Shown: positions 63,320 to 64,000 of the stretch, piece after piece
Layout of the letters: the number at the start of each line of letters is the position of its first letter
Numbering within the stretch: position 1 is the first letter of the stretch
NCBI RefSeq assembly: GCF_900090305.1
Contig: NZ_LT607751.1
Location: 1,922,001-1,986,000 of the forward strand
Direction of reading: 5' to 3'
Source of the DNA: Micromonospora siamensis
GTDB taxonomy: Bacteria > Actinomycetota > Actinomycetes > Mycobacteriales > Micromonosporaceae
Length of the DNA: 64,000 bases
Made by a program: the position numbers and the translations under genes
The notes under the pieces: model-generated
What the model was told of the DNA's origin: nothing
Database searches by the model: none
Seen by the model: only the letters and a program-made list of their open reading frames with translations

Positions 63320-64000
63320 GAGGCTCCCTCGGCCATCGGGACGCGGACGCCGGTGCGGGCGGCGACCTCGCGGGCGTCGTCGTAGCCGGCGTCGACGTGC
63401 CGGATCACGCCCATCGCCGGGTCGTTGGTGAGCACCCGCTCGATCTTCTGGCCGGCCAGGGCGGTGCCGTCGGCGACGCAGACCTGCCCGGCGTGGATGG
63501 ACCGGCCGATGCCGACGCCGCCGCCGTGGTGGATGGACACCCAGGACGCCCCGCTGGCCGTGTTGACCAGCGCGTTGAGCAGCGGCCAGTCGGCGATCGC
63601 GTCGGAGCCGTCGGCCATCGCCTCGGTCTCCCGGTAGGGGCTGGCCACGCTGCCGCAGTCCAGGTGGTCCCGGCCGATCACCACCGGCGCGGAGAGCTCA
63701 CCTGCGGCGACCATCTCGTTGAACCGCACCCCGGCGGAGTCCCGCTCGCCGTAGCCGAGCCAGCAGATCCGCGCCGGCAGGCCCTGGAAGGCGACCCGCT
63801 CGCCGGCCATCCGCATCCACCGGGCCAGGGACTCGTTCTCCGGGAACAGGTCGAGGATGGCCTTGTCGGTGGCCGCGATGTCCTTCGGGTCGCCGGAGAG
63901 GGCCGCCCACCGGAACGGGCCCTTGCCCTCGCAGAACAGCGGCCGGATGTACGCCGGCACGAAGCCGGGGAAGTCGAACGCCCGCTCGTACCCGCCGAGC
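63316..64000 (-). CDS. hutU: Urocanate hydratase, C-terminal part (continues beyond the window)
   Basis: The C-terminal 227 residues of urocanase. [20 protein letters not shown], then [20 protein letters not shown] and [28 protein letters not shown] (with the active-site Cys) are family signatures. It converts urocanate to imidazolonepropionate with a tightly bound NAD. The stop overlaps the start of the M20 gene (ATGA). The N-terminus and the operon promoter lie outside the window. Confidence 0.95.
   Translation of the reverse strand, partial: LGGYERAFDFPGFVPAYIRPLFCEGKGPFRWAALSGDPKDIAATDKAILDLFPENESLARWMRMAGERVAFQGLPARICWLGYGERDSAGVRFNEMVAAGELSAPVVIGRDHLDCGSVASPYRETEAMADGSDAIADWPLLNALVNTASGASWVSIHHGGGVGIGRSIHAGQVCVADGTALAGQKIERVLTNDPAMGVIRHVDAGYDDAREVAARTGVRVPMAEGAS

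Overview
The window is a chromosomal piece of a high-GC actinomycete. The gene content points to the family Micromonosporaceae (Micromonospora or a close relative): deazaflavin/F420-type oxidoreductases, a mycobacteria-like clpS-mec-cysO-cysM-rph-rdgB block, GH12 and expansin proteins with CBM2 domains, and a LuxR regulator of the large ATP-binding type. The genus is inferred from style and content, not proven. I recognised no rRNA, tRNA or CRISPR array.

Layout. 1-12.7 kb holds mostly single housekeeping or hypothetical genes: two metallo/serine hydrolase genes, DUF1697, an LPXTG surface protein, a SOUL protein, an M15 peptidase, a caspase-like protein, a PPOX protein, a pentapeptide protein and a 944-aa membrane TPR protein. 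12.8-20.6 kb carries a heliorhodopsin, a secreted protein, a deazaflavin-dependent reductase, a frameshifted membrane gene, PBP4, an aquaporin and a cysteine-less HesB-like protein. 20.7-31.8 kb holds an expansin-CBM2 protein, a cupin, a GH15 enzyme, threonine synthase, a LigD-like phosphoesterase with a dead ligase domain, an aldo/keto reductase, a GH12-CBM2 cellulase with a CebR-type operator, and a flavin monooxygenase. 31.9-41.7 kb holds ctaD, an MFS exporter, the NAD-salvage pair pncA-pncB, a LAL regulator and a degenerate dynamin-like protein. 41.8-49.5 kb is the conserved clpS/DUF2017/mec/cysO/cysM/PDE/rph/rdgB block, with two glycosyltransferases embedded in it. 49.5-56.3 kb is an exopolysaccharide locus (alginate-lyase-like protein, Wzy-like polymerase, glycosyltransferase, flippase, pyruvyltransferase), with gene remnants on both sides of its first gene. 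56.4-64 kb is a histidine-utilisation operon on the minus strand (hutU, M20 amidohydrolase, hutF, hutI, hutH). Between hutI and hutH sits a complete IscB RNA-guided nuclease gene with a plausible omega-RNA region.

The most interesting items are: the IscB insertion, whose stop codon overlaps the hutH start; a CysO sulfur carrier whose Gly-Gly is buried under a 46-residue tail that contains a 30-bp tandem duplication, encoded directly after the JAMM protease that could trim it; the heliorhodopsin; and a 48-bp palindromic repeat present in two inverted copies 30 kb apart. Terminator hairpins are unusually clear between convergent genes and are listed.
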